From positions 372,001 to 436,000 of the forward strand of contig JACJXW010000006.1 in NCBI GenBank assembly GCA_020636405.1: 64,000 bases of DNA. The letters are read 5' to 3'. The notes beneath the pieces were generated by a model. The model did not search any database. It was not told the origin of the DNA and worked only from the letters and a program-made list of their open reading frames with translations. Both the position numbers and the translations under genes were made by a program. Below are positions 18,480-26,940 of the stretch, piece after piece. Within the stretch, counting starts at the first letter, position 1. The number at the start of each line of letters is the position of its first letter. The stretch comes from Lewinellaceae bacterium (GTDB lineage: Bacteria > Bacteroidota > Bacteroidia > Chitinophagales > Saprospiraceae).

Positions 18480-19025
18480 ATGAGTTCAGCAACTGAAGTA
18501 AAGACAATTTGGGGTATGGATACTGCCCACTCCGAGATCCAGTTCAAGGTCAGGCACATGATGGTTTCTACGGTCACCGGCTCATTTAATGAGTTCGAAG
18601 GGGAAGTTGAAACGGAGAAGGAAGGCTTTGAAGGTGCTACCGTTCGTTTTTCAGCTAATGTAGCAAGCATAAATACCAATAATCAGCAGAGGGATGAACA
18701 TCTGAAATCGGATGATTTCTTCAATGCCAGCCAGTTCCCGCAGCTCACTTTTCAGTCCAAATCGTTCACAAAAAAATCCAACGGCAACTACCGTTTGGTA
18801 GGCGACCTGACCATCCGCGAACATACCCGCGAAGTGGAACTGGATGTAGAATACTTCGGCTCTGCCGTAGATCCTTATGGCCAGACCAAGGCAGGGTTCG
18901 AGATCAATGGAAAGGTCAATCGCAAAGACTTCGGCCTGAAGTGGAATGCCGTAACGGAAGCTGGTGGCGTAGTGGTTAGTGACGAGGTCCGGCTGGCGCT
19001 GAACGTGCAGTTGGTAAAGCAGTAA
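18480..19025 (+). CDS. YceI family protein
   Basis: A 181-residue YceI-type lipocalin-like barrel, a family that binds isoprenoid or long-chain lipids. It opens with IWGMDTAHSEIQFKVRHMMV, the usual family start, then has NVASINTNNQQRDEHLKSDD and ends in VRLALNVQL. No signal peptide is visible, so this copy is probably cytosolic, unlike the periplasmic E. coli YceI. It is divergent from the triple-PAS sigma-54 activator and follows a sigma-54-like promoter, so stress- or ligand-dependent control is plausible. Confidence 0.92.
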   Translation: MSSATEVKTIWGMDTAHSEIQFKVRHMMVSTVTGSFNEFEGEVETEKEGFEGATVRFSANVASINTNNQQRDEHLKSDDFFNASQFPQLTFQSKSFTKKSNGNYRLVGDLTIREHTREVELDVEYFGSAVDPYGQTKAGFEINGKVNRKDFGLKWNAVTEAGGVVVSDEVRLALNVQLVKQ

Positions 19026-19029
19026 CCCT

Positions 19030-19170
19030 ATGAGGCTGTCTCAAAAGCCCCGAAAGGGATAGTACAGTACACTAATCTATTGATGTTTTTTATTGTTTAT
19101 TAAGATCTGAATGGAAGATGATTTTGAATCCTAAAGGATCAGTGTCCTGTTACTTATGAGACAGCCTCAT
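19030..19170. mobile_element. MITE-like element with 18-bp terminal inverted repeats
   Basis: A 141-bp stretch bounded by ATGAGGCTGTCTCAAAAG on the left and its near-perfect inverse (one mismatch) on the right. The interior is AT-rich and does not code. Ends beginning GAGGCTGTCTCA resemble insertion-sequence termini found in Bacteroidota, so this is probably a non-autonomous derivative. No clear target-site duplication is visible. It lies just after yceI and 54 bases before the dioxygenase operon. Confidence 0.7.
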
Positions 19171-19224
19171 CAACCCGATCACTCCTTCTAACCCCCAAAC
19201 TATTTACCTGCAATACCCAAAACC

Positions 19225-20181
19225 ATGGCCAACAATTTGATAAAAGGCATCCATCACGTCACCGCAACGGTCAACGACGCGCAGGAAGACTACGATTTTT
19301 ATACCCAACTGCTGGGCCAAAGGCTGGTCAAGAAGACCGTCAATTTCGATAACAACCGGGTCTACCATTTTTACTATGGAGATGAGGTGGGTACGCCGGG
19401 AACCATCATGACCACCTTTCCCTACAAAGGGCAGGGTGTTCGGCAGGGCAGGATCGGTACAGGGCAGGTAGCCATCACCGGCTTTTCTGCGCCCACCGGT
19501 GCTATTCCCTTCTGGAAGAGGAGGCTACAGGATGCCGGCCTGGCAGTTGCAGAACGGACGAAGTTCGGGAACCCTACGCTCCAGTTCGAAGACCCCTCCG
19601 GCCTGATCCTGGAGATCACCGGCAATGACGAGGATGAACGCAAGCCCTGGGTAACAGCTGAGATCGGGCAGCAGGAAGCCATCCGGGGGTTCTATGCGGT
19701 AACACTTTCCGTAGCTCAGGCGCCGTCTACTTTTGACTTTCTGGCCAAGGAGTTCGGTTTTACAAAGGTGGCCAGCGAGGGGCGTATCACCCGTTTTGCC
19801 GCTCAGGACGGTGGCCCGGGCCAGTATGTTGACGTGCGGGAAGACCGGGGGGCGGAACGGGGTATCAATGGTTTAGGAACTGTCCACCACGTTGCCTGGC
19901 GCGTAGAGCATGACGAAGCCCTGCTGGCCATGCGGAGCCGCCTGGCCGATGAATTGGGATTCAAGGTAACGGAAGTGAAAGACCGAAACTATTTCCACTC
20001 CATCTATTTCCGAATGCCCGGCGAGGTGTTGTTCGAGATTGCCACCATTCCCCCGGGTTTTGCTATCGATGAATCTGTGGAAAACCTGGGGCAGTCTCTC
20101 AAACTGCCGGAATGGGAGGAGCCCAACCGGGCCCAGATAGAAAATGGATTGCCGAAAATAAAAGTACCCGATCATGTCTAA
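19225..20181 (+). CDS. Ring-cleaving dioxygenase, VOC family (MhqO-like), copy 1
   Basis: A 318-residue two-domain VOC (glyoxalase-fold) protein like MhqO, a putative hydroquinone/catechol extradiol dioxygenase. Metal-ligand candidates are His in GIHHVTATV near the N terminus, His in VHHVAWRVEH in the second module and Glu in VLFEIATIPPGFAIDE. Its stop overlaps the start of copy 2 by eight bases, so the pair is translationally coupled. An MhqD-like esterase follows. The set resembles the Bacillus Mhq quinone-resistance genes; detoxification of quinones is inferred. Confidence 0.87.
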   Translation: MANNLIKGIHHVTATVNDAQEDYDFYTQLLGQRLVKKTVNFDNNRVYHFYYGDEVGTPGTIMTTFPYKGQGVRQGRIGTGQVAITGFSAPTGAIPFWKRRLQDAGLAVAERTKFGNPTLQFEDPSGLILEITGNDEDERKPWVTAEIGQQEAIRGFYAVTLSVAQAPSTFDFLAKEFGFTKVASEGRITRFAAQDGGPGQYVDVREDRGAERGINGLGTVHHVAWRVEHDEALLAMRSRLADELGFKVTEVKDRNYFHSIYFRMPGEVLFEIATIPPGFAIDESVENLGQSLKLPEWEEPNRAQIENGLPKIKVPDHV

Positions 20182-21142
20182 ACAACTCATAACGGGGCTG
20201 CATCATGTCACTGCCATGGCGGGCAGCCCGCAGCAGAATGTTGATTTTTACGCTGGTATCCTCGGCCTGAGGCTAGTCAAGAAGACCGTAAATTTTGACG
20301 CTCCGGATGTGTATCACTTGTACTATGGGGACGAGACGGGGCTTCCCGGCAGCATCATGACTTTCTTCCCTTTTCGGAACATTCGTCCGGGCACGGCCGG
20401 CCTGGGGCAGGCAGCTGTCACTACCTTTTCTATTCCCAAAGGGAGCGTCGATTACTGGGTGAAGCGTTTTGTGCAATTTGGCGTGAAGCACGAGTCTCCG
20501 CAATTGCGTTTCGATGAAACGGTGGTCCGTTTCGAGGACATGGACGGGCTTGGCCTGGAACTGGTGGCCAATGACCGGGATGAGCGGGCGCCTTTCACCT
20601 ACGGCAACATACCCCTCGAACATGCCATTCGCGGCTTCTACAGCATCGAACTATGGGAAAGTGCCTACGAGCGGACTGAGTCCCTGCTGGCCAACCAGCT
20701 GGGCCACCAGTTTGTGGCGGAAAGTGGAACACGCCGCCGTTATTCCACCGGCGCTCAAGGGAAACCAGGACAGGTCATCGATATCGTCTGGGATTCCCAA
20801 AAGCCCTACGGCTTTGGCGGTAGCGGCACCGTACACCACATTGCCTTCGATACGCCTTCGGATGAAGGACAGCTGGCCGTCCGCGAGAAATTACTCTCTG
20901 CCGGCTTTCATGCCACACCGGTACTCGACCGGCAGTATTTTCATTCTATCTACTTCCGGGAACCGGGCGGCGTACTCTTTGAAGTGGCTACTACTCCTCC
21001 GGGCTTTTTGTACGATGAGAGTCGGGAACACCTTGGAGAAAGCCTGAAATTGCCACCATGGGAGGAACACCGCCGGGATTATATCGAGAAGTTGTTGGAA
21101 CCGATCACCCTAAATCCGGAAAAATATGCATCGCCATCATAA
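20174..21142 (+). CDS. Ring-cleaving dioxygenase, VOC family (MhqO-like), copy 2
   Basis: A 322-residue paralogue of the preceding gene. It shows the same framework: LHHVTAMAG, LGLRLVKKTVNFD, YYGDETGLPGSIMTFFP, VHHIAFDTP and LFEVATTPPGFLYDE, so candidate metal ligands are kept. The two copies share the opening LVKKTVNFD block but diverge over the middle, suggesting an old tandem duplication and perhaps different substrates. It overlaps the upstream gene by 8 bases and the downstream esterase by 17, so the three form one operon. Confidence 0.87.
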   Translation: MSKQLITGLHHVTAMAGSPQQNVDFYAGILGLRLVKKTVNFDAPDVYHLYYGDETGLPGSIMTFFPFRNIRPGTAGLGQAAVTTFSIPKGSVDYWVKRFVQFGVKHESPQLRFDETVVRFEDMDGLGLELVANDRDERAPFTYGNIPLEHAIRGFYSIELWESAYERTESLLANQLGHQFVAESGTRRRYSTGAQGKPGQVIDIVWDSQKPYGFGGSGTVHHIAFDTPSDEGQLAVREKLLSAGFHATPVLDRQYFHSIYFREPGGVLFEVATTPPGFLYDESREHLGESLKLPPWEEHRRDYIEKLLEPITLNPEKYASPS

Positions 21143-21761
21143 AAATGTAGTAACGGCGGGAACACCTCTGCCGGAAGCAGAAAAGGCCATGGTCATGGTC
21201 CACGGTAGGGGTGCTACTGCCGGTAGCATCCTTGAAATAGCAGGCCACCTGCAAGTAGAAGGATTTGCATTGCTGGCGCCTCAGGCCAATGCCAATACCT
21301 GGTATCCGTTCAGCTTTATGGCTCCGGTTGCGCAGAATGAGCCGGGCCTGTCTACTGCTTTGGAGGTCCTTGAAATGATCGTACAGGACATTACAGCGGC
21401 AGGGATCAAACTGGAAAATACCTATTTCCTGGGTTTCTCCCAGGGCGCCTGCCTGGTATCCGAATACCTGGCGCGCAATGCCCGTAAATACGGAGGGGCG
21501 TTCTTGTACAGCGGAGGAGTGCCCGGAGAGCAGATCGGGCGGCCCAACTATCGAGGCGATTTCGGAGGTACCCCCATCCTGCTCGGATGCAGCGATGTGG
21601 ATGCTCACGTTCCGCTGCACCGGGTGCAGGATACTGCCTCCATCTTTAAAGAAATGGGGGCCGAAGTAACCGAGCGGATCTATGCCAATGCCCCGCACAC
21701 CATATTTCAGGACGAGATCGACATCACAAACCACATATTGAGCGGCGCAGTGGCCAGGTAA
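21126..21761 (+). CDS. Alpha/beta hydrolase, MhqD-like carboxylesterase
   Basis: A 211-residue alpha/beta hydrolase of the phospholipase/carboxylesterase family. The oxyanion region is VMVHGRGA (about 24-30), the nucleophile elbow is GFSQG with Ser105, an Asp candidate is in GCSDVDAHVP, and the catalytic His is in ANAPHTIFQ. In Bacillus, MhqD sits with ring-cleaving dioxygenases in the MhqR regulon and helps resist quinones. Here it overlaps copy 2 of the dioxygenase by 17 bases. No MarR-type MhqR regulator is next to the operon. Confidence 0.88.
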   Translation: MHRHHKNVVTAGTPLPEAEKAMVMVHGRGATAGSILEIAGHLQVEGFALLAPQANANTWYPFSFMAPVAQNEPGLSTALEVLEMIVQDITAAGIKLENTYFLGFSQGACLVSEYLARNARKYGGAFLYSGGVPGEQIGRPNYRGDFGGTPILLGCSDVDAHVPLHRVQDTASIFKEMGAEVTERIYANAPHTIFQDEIDITNHILSGAVAR

Positions 21762-21809
21762 ATGATCTGATGGCCATCAATCCGTTTCAGCTTTTTTCAT
21801 GGTCATCGA

Positions 21810-22808
21810 CTACCAATATAAGGGGTAGAACTTAACTCCGCCGTTGGTATTCACTTCCAGCGTTGGAGCCGGTATCTTGATCCAGTTCAGGGCGCCGAAC
21901 AGCAGGCGAAGGCCGCGTTTGTGGGCCGGAATGCGCCGAAGGTCCACATCAAAGGAAAGGTAGAACTGCCGGTAGCGGGGGAAAGCCTCCGCATCCAGGG
22001 TGTAAGTATTGCCGTTTTCCCCTTCCCAGGTATTGTCAAAGCCGCCGAACATATTTTCTGCCCCGTAACCAGCGGCCAGGTTGAGCCACCGCGGCAGCCA
22101 GCCCGGCCGGTGCTGCCCGGAGAAAGCGGAAAGGTTAGCCGATACCCAAATAACCTGCCCGTTGTAATCCTTGAGGAATGATTCGGAAAAGGGGCTGCCA
22201 AAGAGTTCCTCCGCCCGCAGCTTCAGGCTCATTGGAGGGCCGCCATCGTTGGCTGGTACAGAGATATCCGGGTAATCAGGACGAGTACTGGATACTTTCA
22301 TCAGGATGCGCTGATCCCTCCAGGCCAGTTCCTGCCCGATGAAAAAGCCAACGCCCAGTGAGTTGGCGGCGATATCCCCCCAGGAGAATCCCCATTTTTC
22401 GGAAAAGCCATCCATCACTTCTACCGTCCCCTGCAATAGCGTACCAATTCCGGCGGCCATCACCATGGAACGGGTGCGGTCCAGCCCGGTCCACCGGGCC
22501 CAGTAGTAAGCAATTGAGCTCTCATTATAGGCGGTCAGGATATGGCCAAATTTATCCATTTGGTTCCATTCCCGCATGTCGTTGAAGGTGTGGAAACCGA
22601 TGAGGTCATAGTTCTTATACCACAGGTGGTATAAACCATAGGAAGCACCGGCATACAGAGCAGCTCCCGAAGCTAAACAGATCCGGAATCGGGCTTTGTC
22701 CAGCGTGTCAGCCGGTTCGAGGAAATGACGGGGTGGGGGAGGAGCCTGTCCCTGAAGTGAGACGGAATGCATTAAAAAAATAAACCATATTGGGATCAAA
22801 TTCCTCAT
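21810..22808 (-). CDS. DUF2279 family protein
   Basis: A 332-residue exported protein with a signal peptide (MRNLIPIWFIFLMHSVSLQG). The N-terminal half has the family core: YDLIGFHTFNDMREWNQMDK, a GHILTAYNES segment, and helices with WGFSWGDIAANSLG. The C-terminal half is strand-rich and ends GGVKFYPLYW. Function is unknown; it may be outer-membrane or periplasmic. The frame is open to 22904, but that part overlaps the thioesterase gene; ATG 22808 begins a proper signal peptide. Confidence 0.82.
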   Translation of the reverse strand: MRNLIPIWFIFLMHSVSLQGQAPPPPRHFLEPADTLDKARFRICLASGAALYAGASYGLYHLWYKNYDLIGFHTFNDMREWNQMDKFGHILTAYNESSIAYYWARWTGLDRTRSMVMAAGIGTLLQGTVEVMDGFSEKWGFSWGDIAANSLGVGFFIGQELAWRDQRILMKVSSTRPDYPDISVPANDGGPPMSLKLRAEELFGSPFSESFLKDYNGQVIWVSANLSAFSGQHRPGWLPRWLNLAAGYGAENMFGGFDNTWEGENGNTYTLDAEAFPRYRQFYLSFDVDLRRIPAHKRGLRLLFGALNWIKIPAPTLEVNTNGGVKFYPLYW

Positions 22809-22849
22809 GTCATAGTAGATGAGAGCACTCCAAATCAACAAATAATGAA

Positions 22850-23314
22850 TCAACGAACCATCCCCTCCGGCATCAGAACCGCCACCACTTCTCCCTTTGC
22901 ACAAGCCTGCCCCTCTGCATAGAGGGTAATTTGGACCACTACTTTCCTTTCTTTGAGTTCTACCACTTTACCGCGCAGCTCCAACGTGGGCCCCAGTGGC
23001 GTAGGGCGCAGGTAGTCCACCTTTAGAGAGGCCGTAACAAAGCGGAGCAGGCCCTCCTCCATTTTCCTGCCCCGGGCGCGGGTAGCTGCCGCCGCTGCGG
23101 TTCCGGTTCCGTGGCAGTCGATCAGCGAGGCGATAAGGCCTCCGTAAACGAAACCGGGGATGGCTGTGTGAAAAGGCTTGGGGGTGAAATGGGCTACTGT
23201 TTCTTCTCCATCCCAGTAGCTTTTCAGCTGGTGCCCATGCGTATTGAGGCTTCCGCAGCCATAGCAGTGGCTGACATCCTCGGCGTAATAATCCTGAAAT
23301 GCTTTTTCCTGCAT
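22850..23314 (-). CDS. PaaI-like hotdog thioesterase
   Basis: A 154-residue hotdog-fold protein of the PaaI/4HBT type, which hydrolyses acyl-CoA thioesters. The PGFVYGGLIASLIDCHGTGT segment carries the family's central helix with catalytic-type Asp and His, and VDYLRPTPLGPTLELRG is the conserved second strand region. An N-terminal CYGCG motif (Cys17, Cys20) may bind metal and is seen in a subgroup of this family. Substrate is unknown. It lies upstream of the DUF2279 gene on the same strand. Confidence 0.85.
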   Translation of the reverse strand: MQEKAFQDYYAEDVSHCYGCGSLNTHGHQLKSYWDGEETVAHFTPKPFHTAIPGFVYGGLIASLIDCHGTGTAAAAATRARGRKMEEGLLRFVTASLKVDYLRPTPLGPTLELRGKVVELKERKVVVQITLYAEGQACAKGEVVAVLMPEGMVR

Positions 23315-23348
23315 TTTTGGCGGAAAGATAACAATTTGTTATCTGGTA

Positions 23349-23420
23349 GTGGTTTCTGAGTTGCTGGTTTCTTGGTTTCTAAGGTTCTGGTTGTCCTCCA
23401 GAAACCCTAGAAACCCAACC
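23349..23420. repeat. Self-complementary word repeat, locus B (GGTTTCT words)
   Basis: The left arm carries three GGTTTCT words and one GGTTCTGG. The right arm carries the complements CCAGAAACC and AGAAACCC followed by AACC. The two arms could fold on each other. It lies between two minus-strand genes, just after the DUF4197 stop. Confidence 0.6.
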
Positions 23421-23425
23421 TTTAC

Positions 23426-24154
23426 CTATCCCTTATCCTGCTTCGCAAAAACCTTGCGCAGCAGCTCCGATGTCCGCGCCCCGGCATTTTCCCGGATGTC
23501 CTTTTCCTTCACCTCGATTAGGCCGAACAGGCCGAACAGGGCTTGTTTGGTGACGTAATCGTCCAGTTCGGGATTGGCCTTGGAGGTGAGAGGGATCTTA
23601 TTGTAGGCCGTTACAGCGTCGCGCCAGTAGGTGCGGGCGTTGAACTTATCCAGCGATTCGATGATGACCGGTTTGAACTCGGAGTAGAGCTGGCTGTAGG
23701 TCGTTTTTTCCAGGTAGCGGGTGGCGGCGTCCTTGTTGCCCATCAGGAGGTTCATGGCATCCTGGAAGGTCATCTGTTTAATGGCGCTGACGAAAATGGG
23801 CTTGGCCTTTTTCGCGGCATCCTCTGCAGCCCGGTTGATCTTGAGCACGATTTCCTCCTCTACATTGGAAAAGCCGGGAACGGCGCGCAGCTTACCGGCT
23901 ACGGCCTGGGCCTCTTCCGGAAGGAGGACTTTATAGGCGCTCTTGTAATAACCGTCTTCGGCCGAAAGGAAGTCTACCGCTTGGGCAACGCCAAGGTCCA
24001 GGGCTTCCTTCAGGCCGTTGCCGGCCTCCTCCTGGCTCAGTCCGCCGCCCAGTAGGCCTTCTTTTGCTTGTTTGGCTTTTTCCAGCCACTTCTGGGCCTG
24101 CAGGCCGTTCAGCGCCAAAGCGCAGATCAACAATAGTGCTAGTTTTCTGATCAT
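23426..24154 (-). CDS. DUF4197 family protein
   Basis: A 242-residue exported protein with a signal peptide ending near ALNGLQA. The mature chain is helical, with the DUF4197 features GLKEALDLGVAQAVDFLSAE, YYKSAYKVLLPEE and a C-terminal DDYVTKQALFGLFGLIEVKE. Function is unknown; the family is common in Bacteroidota and Proteobacteria and usually monocistronic. It is divergent from the P1 peptidase gene. Confidence 0.88.
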   Translation of the reverse strand: MIRKLALLLICALALNGLQAQKWLEKAKQAKEGLLGGGLSQEEAGNGLKEALDLGVAQAVDFLSAEDGYYKSAYKVLLPEEAQAVAGKLRAVPGFSNVEEEIVLKINRAAEDAAKKAKPIFVSAIKQMTFQDAMNLLMGNKDAATRYLEKTTYSQLYSEFKPVIIESLDKFNARTYWRDAVTAYNKIPLTSKANPELDDYVTKQALFGLFGLIEVKEKDIRENAGARTSELLRKVFAKQDKG

Positions 24155-24440
24155 TTTATTCGGATTTTTGTAATTCGTGGCTTGATCATCCTGATCGCAG
24201 GGCCCGCTATCTTATTTTCGGGATATCTGCGGCAAGGGAATCGCACCACGAATGGAACGTATTTCAGCGCCCTAAATTATGCACTTATTGGCACCCAAGG
24301 CGACTTAGGTACCTAGCTTAACAAAAGCTAAACACTTAAGGCAACACTTCGTTAAAGCCTTTAACATCCCGGGTGAGGAAAATGATGGCCGTCGGCTTTT
24401 AAATATTTCATTACTTGTACCAGTTCCCAATACATCGATC

Positions 24441-25571
24441 ATGCGACAAAAATTCTTTCCTTTTATTATTTCATTGCTTCTGACCACCACCCTTATGGCA
24501 CAACAGAACCGCTTGCGCACCTTTGGCATCGAACCCGGCATCCTGCCCACCGGGCCTCTGAATGCGATCACCGACGTGGAAGGCCTGAAAGTAGGGCACT
24601 ATACCTTAATCGCCGGGGATAGCGTACGCACCGGCGTCACCGCTATCCTGCCCCATGGCAGCAATATCTTCCAGCAAAAAGTACCAGCCGCTATCTATAT
24701 CGGCAATGGTTTCGGCAAGCTCATAGGGTACAGTCAGGTGGAAGAATTGGGCAATATCGAGACGCCCATACTGCTTACCAATACGCTTAGTGTGCCTACG
24801 GCCGCCGACGCGCTTATCGACTACACTCTCGGACAGGAAGAAAACGCCGGCGTGCGCTCGGTAAATCCTGTGGTTGGAGAAACCAATGACGGAAGGCTGA
24901 ACGACATCCGCGGCAGGCATGTCCAAAAAGAACACGTGCTGCAGGCCATCGCTTCAGCCTCTGCCGGGCCGGTGGCCGAAGGAAACGTCGGCGCCGGCGC
25001 CGGCACCATCTGCTTCGGATTCAAGGGTGGTATCGGTACCGCTTCCCGCAGGCTGTCCGACAAAGATGGCGGCTATACGGCCGGCGTGTTGGTGCAAACC
25101 AATTTCGGCGGCGTGCTGCAGGTGGATGGGCTGCCCGTAGGAGAAGAGCTGCGGAAGAAAACGGCAGCCGGAGATTCCGGCGATGGTTCCTGTATGATCG
25201 TGGTTGCTACCGACGCTCCGGTGGATGCCCGTAACCTTAAGCGGATGGCAAAACGGGCCATGCTAGGCCTGGCGCGCACCGGCGGAATTGCCTCCAACGG
25301 CAGCGGCGATTACGTCATTGCCTTCTCCACTGCCGAAGGGCTACGCGTGCCCTACGATCCCCCAAGCCCTCTTCTGGAACAAAAAGTGCTCGACAACAGC
25401 GCTATGACCGCCCTTTTTCTGGCCACCATCGAAGCGACGGAAGAGGCAATACTCAACTCCCTCTTCATGGCGGAGACGATGACGGGGAACGGAGTCACGG
25501 TGGAGGCGCTTCCTGTTGAGGCAGTGCTGGAGCTGCTCAGGCCGGCCGGAAGGAATGATCAGAAAGATTGA
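24441..25571 (+). CDS. P1 family peptidase (DmpA-like aminopeptidase), exported
   Basis: A 376-residue N-terminal-nucleophile hydrolase of the DmpA/P1 family. A signal peptide (about 1-20) indicates export. The autocleavage site GDGS-CMIVVATDAP places the nucleophile at Ser250, which becomes the N terminus of the beta chain. Oxyanion and structural motifs VGETNDG, GNVGAGAGT and NGSGDYVIAF are kept. DmpA relatives remove D- or beta-amino acids from peptides; substrate here is not known. The gene stands alone, followed by a self-complementary repeat. Confidence 0.92.
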   Translation: MRQKFFPFIISLLLTTTLMAQQNRLRTFGIEPGILPTGPLNAITDVEGLKVGHYTLIAGDSVRTGVTAILPHGSNIFQQKVPAAIYIGNGFGKLIGYSQVEELGNIETPILLTNTLSVPTAADALIDYTLGQEENAGVRSVNPVVGETNDGRLNDIRGRHVQKEHVLQAIASASAGPVAEGNVGAGAGTICFGFKGGIGTASRRLSDKDGGYTAGVLVQTNFGGVLQVDGLPVGEELRKKTAAGDSGDGSCMIVVATDAPVDARNLKRMAKRAMLGLARTGGIASNGSGDYVIAFSTAEGLRVPYDPPSPLLEQKVLDNSAMTALFLATIEATEEAILNSLFMAETMTGNGVTVEALPVEAVLELLRPAGRNDQKD

Positions 25572-25588
25572 AAAAGTACCAATGATCA

Positions 25589-25713
25589 GGTATGATGGTA
25601 TTTCGGTGTTATGGTATTGCGGTTACCTGATGCAGTTCCTTTGTGGAGCCTGACGCAGTTTCCAGGAGAGCCGGGCCGCAACACCGAAAAACCATAAAAA
25701 CAGAATACCTAAA
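25589..25713. repeat. Self-complementary word repeat, locus C (ATGGTATT words)
   Basis: The left part has AGGTATGATGGTATTTCGGT followed by GTTATGGTATTGCGG. The right part reads CCGCAACACCGAAAAACCAT then AAAAACAGAATACCT, which is the complement with one main mismatch. Arms are separated by about 55 bases. It sits between the P1 peptidase stop and the next gene. Confidence 0.65.
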
Positions 25714-25777
25714 CAGTTCCTTGAAAAAAGTAATGGTAAAATAGGAACCGGAGTCCTATATTTATCTCAAAATCGCA

Positions 25778-26227
25778 ATGCTAAAGGTTCTTCTTTCCAT
25801 CAGCTTCCGCCCTCTTTTCATTTGCATCGCTCTGCTGCTCGGCGGCTATCTGCTTTCCTGTACCACACAAAATACCCAAAACGACCCCCCGCCTCTCAAC
25901 CCCAATGGCGACAGCGAGCTGGCCTTGCTGATGCGCGCCATGTTCGACGACGCCCTGCTTATGAAACAGCAAATCGAACAGGGAAATGTGCCGAAACCGG
26001 GGCTCGACTATCAGAAGATCCTCACTGCCGAGGCGACGGAGCCGGATAAGGCTGCCTCTAATGACTATAAAGTCCATGCCCTGTCTTATCTACAGACGAT
26101 CAAAGCCTTGCAGGAGGCGGACGCTCCCCAGGCGGCCTCCCTCTACAAAAATATGGTGAACAGCTGTATGGGGTGCCACCAGGCCCTCTGCCCCGGGCCG
26201 ACGGTGCGGATTAAGAAGTTGTATTAG
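25778..26227 (+). CDS. Cytochrome c'-like monoheme lipoprotein
   Basis: A 149-residue predicted lipoprotein. The hydrophobic N terminus ends in LLSC (Cys28). The mature part is helical, with a single CMGCH heme c motif (Cys130, Cys133, His134) close to the C terminus, followed by PGPTVRIKKLY. A helical bundle with a C-terminal CxxCH is the layout of cytochrome c'. It may carry electrons or bind small gases at the membrane; this is inference from layout. It is monocistronic, 60 bases before the MocA-like gene. Confidence 0.72.
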   Translation: MLKVLLSISFRPLFICIALLLGGYLLSCTTQNTQNDPPPLNPNGDSELALLMRAMFDDALLMKQQIEQGNVPKPGLDYQKILTAEATEPDKAASNDYKVHALSYLQTIKALQEADAPQAASLYKNMVNSCMGCHQALCPGPTVRIKKLY

Positions 26228-26286
26228 GTTTTTCTTTTCGGGTGGATCTCGAATCTTGATGTTTGAATAACAACTCCACATCATCC

Positions 26287-26940
26287 ATGGCTGAAAACCA
26301 CAAAACCGGCCTCGTCCTCCTCGCAGCCGGCGCTTCCACCCGCATGGGCCGGCCCAAGCAATTGCTGCGCCACCAGGGTGAAAGCCTGCTTTTGCGTGCC
26401 CTCCGCATTGCCCTGGAGGCCTCTTTCCGGCCCGTCGCCGTCGTCCTGGGCGCCCGGGCAGAAGAATTGGAAGCGGAACTGGCCGGTACAGAGGAAAGCG
26501 CTTCCGCCCTCATCGTCCACAACAGCGCCTGGGCCAGCGGAATGGGCAGCTCGGTTGCCACCGGCCTGGAAGCCCTGCTGCTGAGGGAGCCGGCGCTGGA
26601 AGCCGCCTGCTTTATACTTGTGGACCAGCCTCATCTGACTTCCGCCCACCTGCTGGAACTGCACCGGCAGCTGGAACGGGCTCCCGAAAAACTGGGCGCT
26701 GCTTCTGCCTATGAACCTGCCCTTGGGGTACCCGCTATTTTCCGAAAAGGCTTGTTTCCCGAATTGCTGGAACTGCACGGCCAAAAGGGTGCTCAGCCCT
26801 TACTCAAAAAATATAAAGATCAGATCCTCTCCGTCCCCTTTCCCAAGGGGAAAATTGACCTGGATACCCCGGAGGACTGGGATGAATTCCTCCGCAATGA
26901 AACCGGCCAGGCCGGGCGTGCCGGAAAAGGGGAAAAGTAG
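26287..26940 (+). CDS. MocA-like nucleotidyltransferase
   Basis: A 217-residue nucleotidyltransferase of the MobA-like NTP transferase fold, closest to MocA, which makes molybdopterin cytosine dinucleotide. The N-terminal LLAAGASTRMGRPKQLL motif binds the nucleotide, VDQPHLT provides the metal-binding Asp, and DLDTPEDWDEF is the C-terminal family signature. I chose ATG 26287 just before the first strand; the frame is open to 26263. No molybdenum enzyme genes are nearby, so the cofactor role is by homology only. Confidence 0.83.
   Translation: MAENHKTGLVLLAAGASTRMGRPKQLLRHQGESLLLRALRIALEASFRPVAVVLGARAEELEAELAGTEESASALIVHNSAWASGMGSSVATGLEALLLREPALEAACFILVDQPHLTSAHLLELHRQLERAPEKLGAASAYEPALGVPAIFRKGLFPELLELHGQKGAQPLLKKYKDQILSVPFPKGKIDLDTPEDWDEFLRNETGQAGRAGKGEK

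Noticed and set aside
19030..19170. Intact insertion sequence
   Set aside because: At 141 bases with no frame it cannot encode a transposase; a MITE-like remnant fits better.
23349..23558. Short plus-strand frame near the DUF4197 stop
   Set aside because: It is made of repeat locus B plus the antisense of DUF4197.
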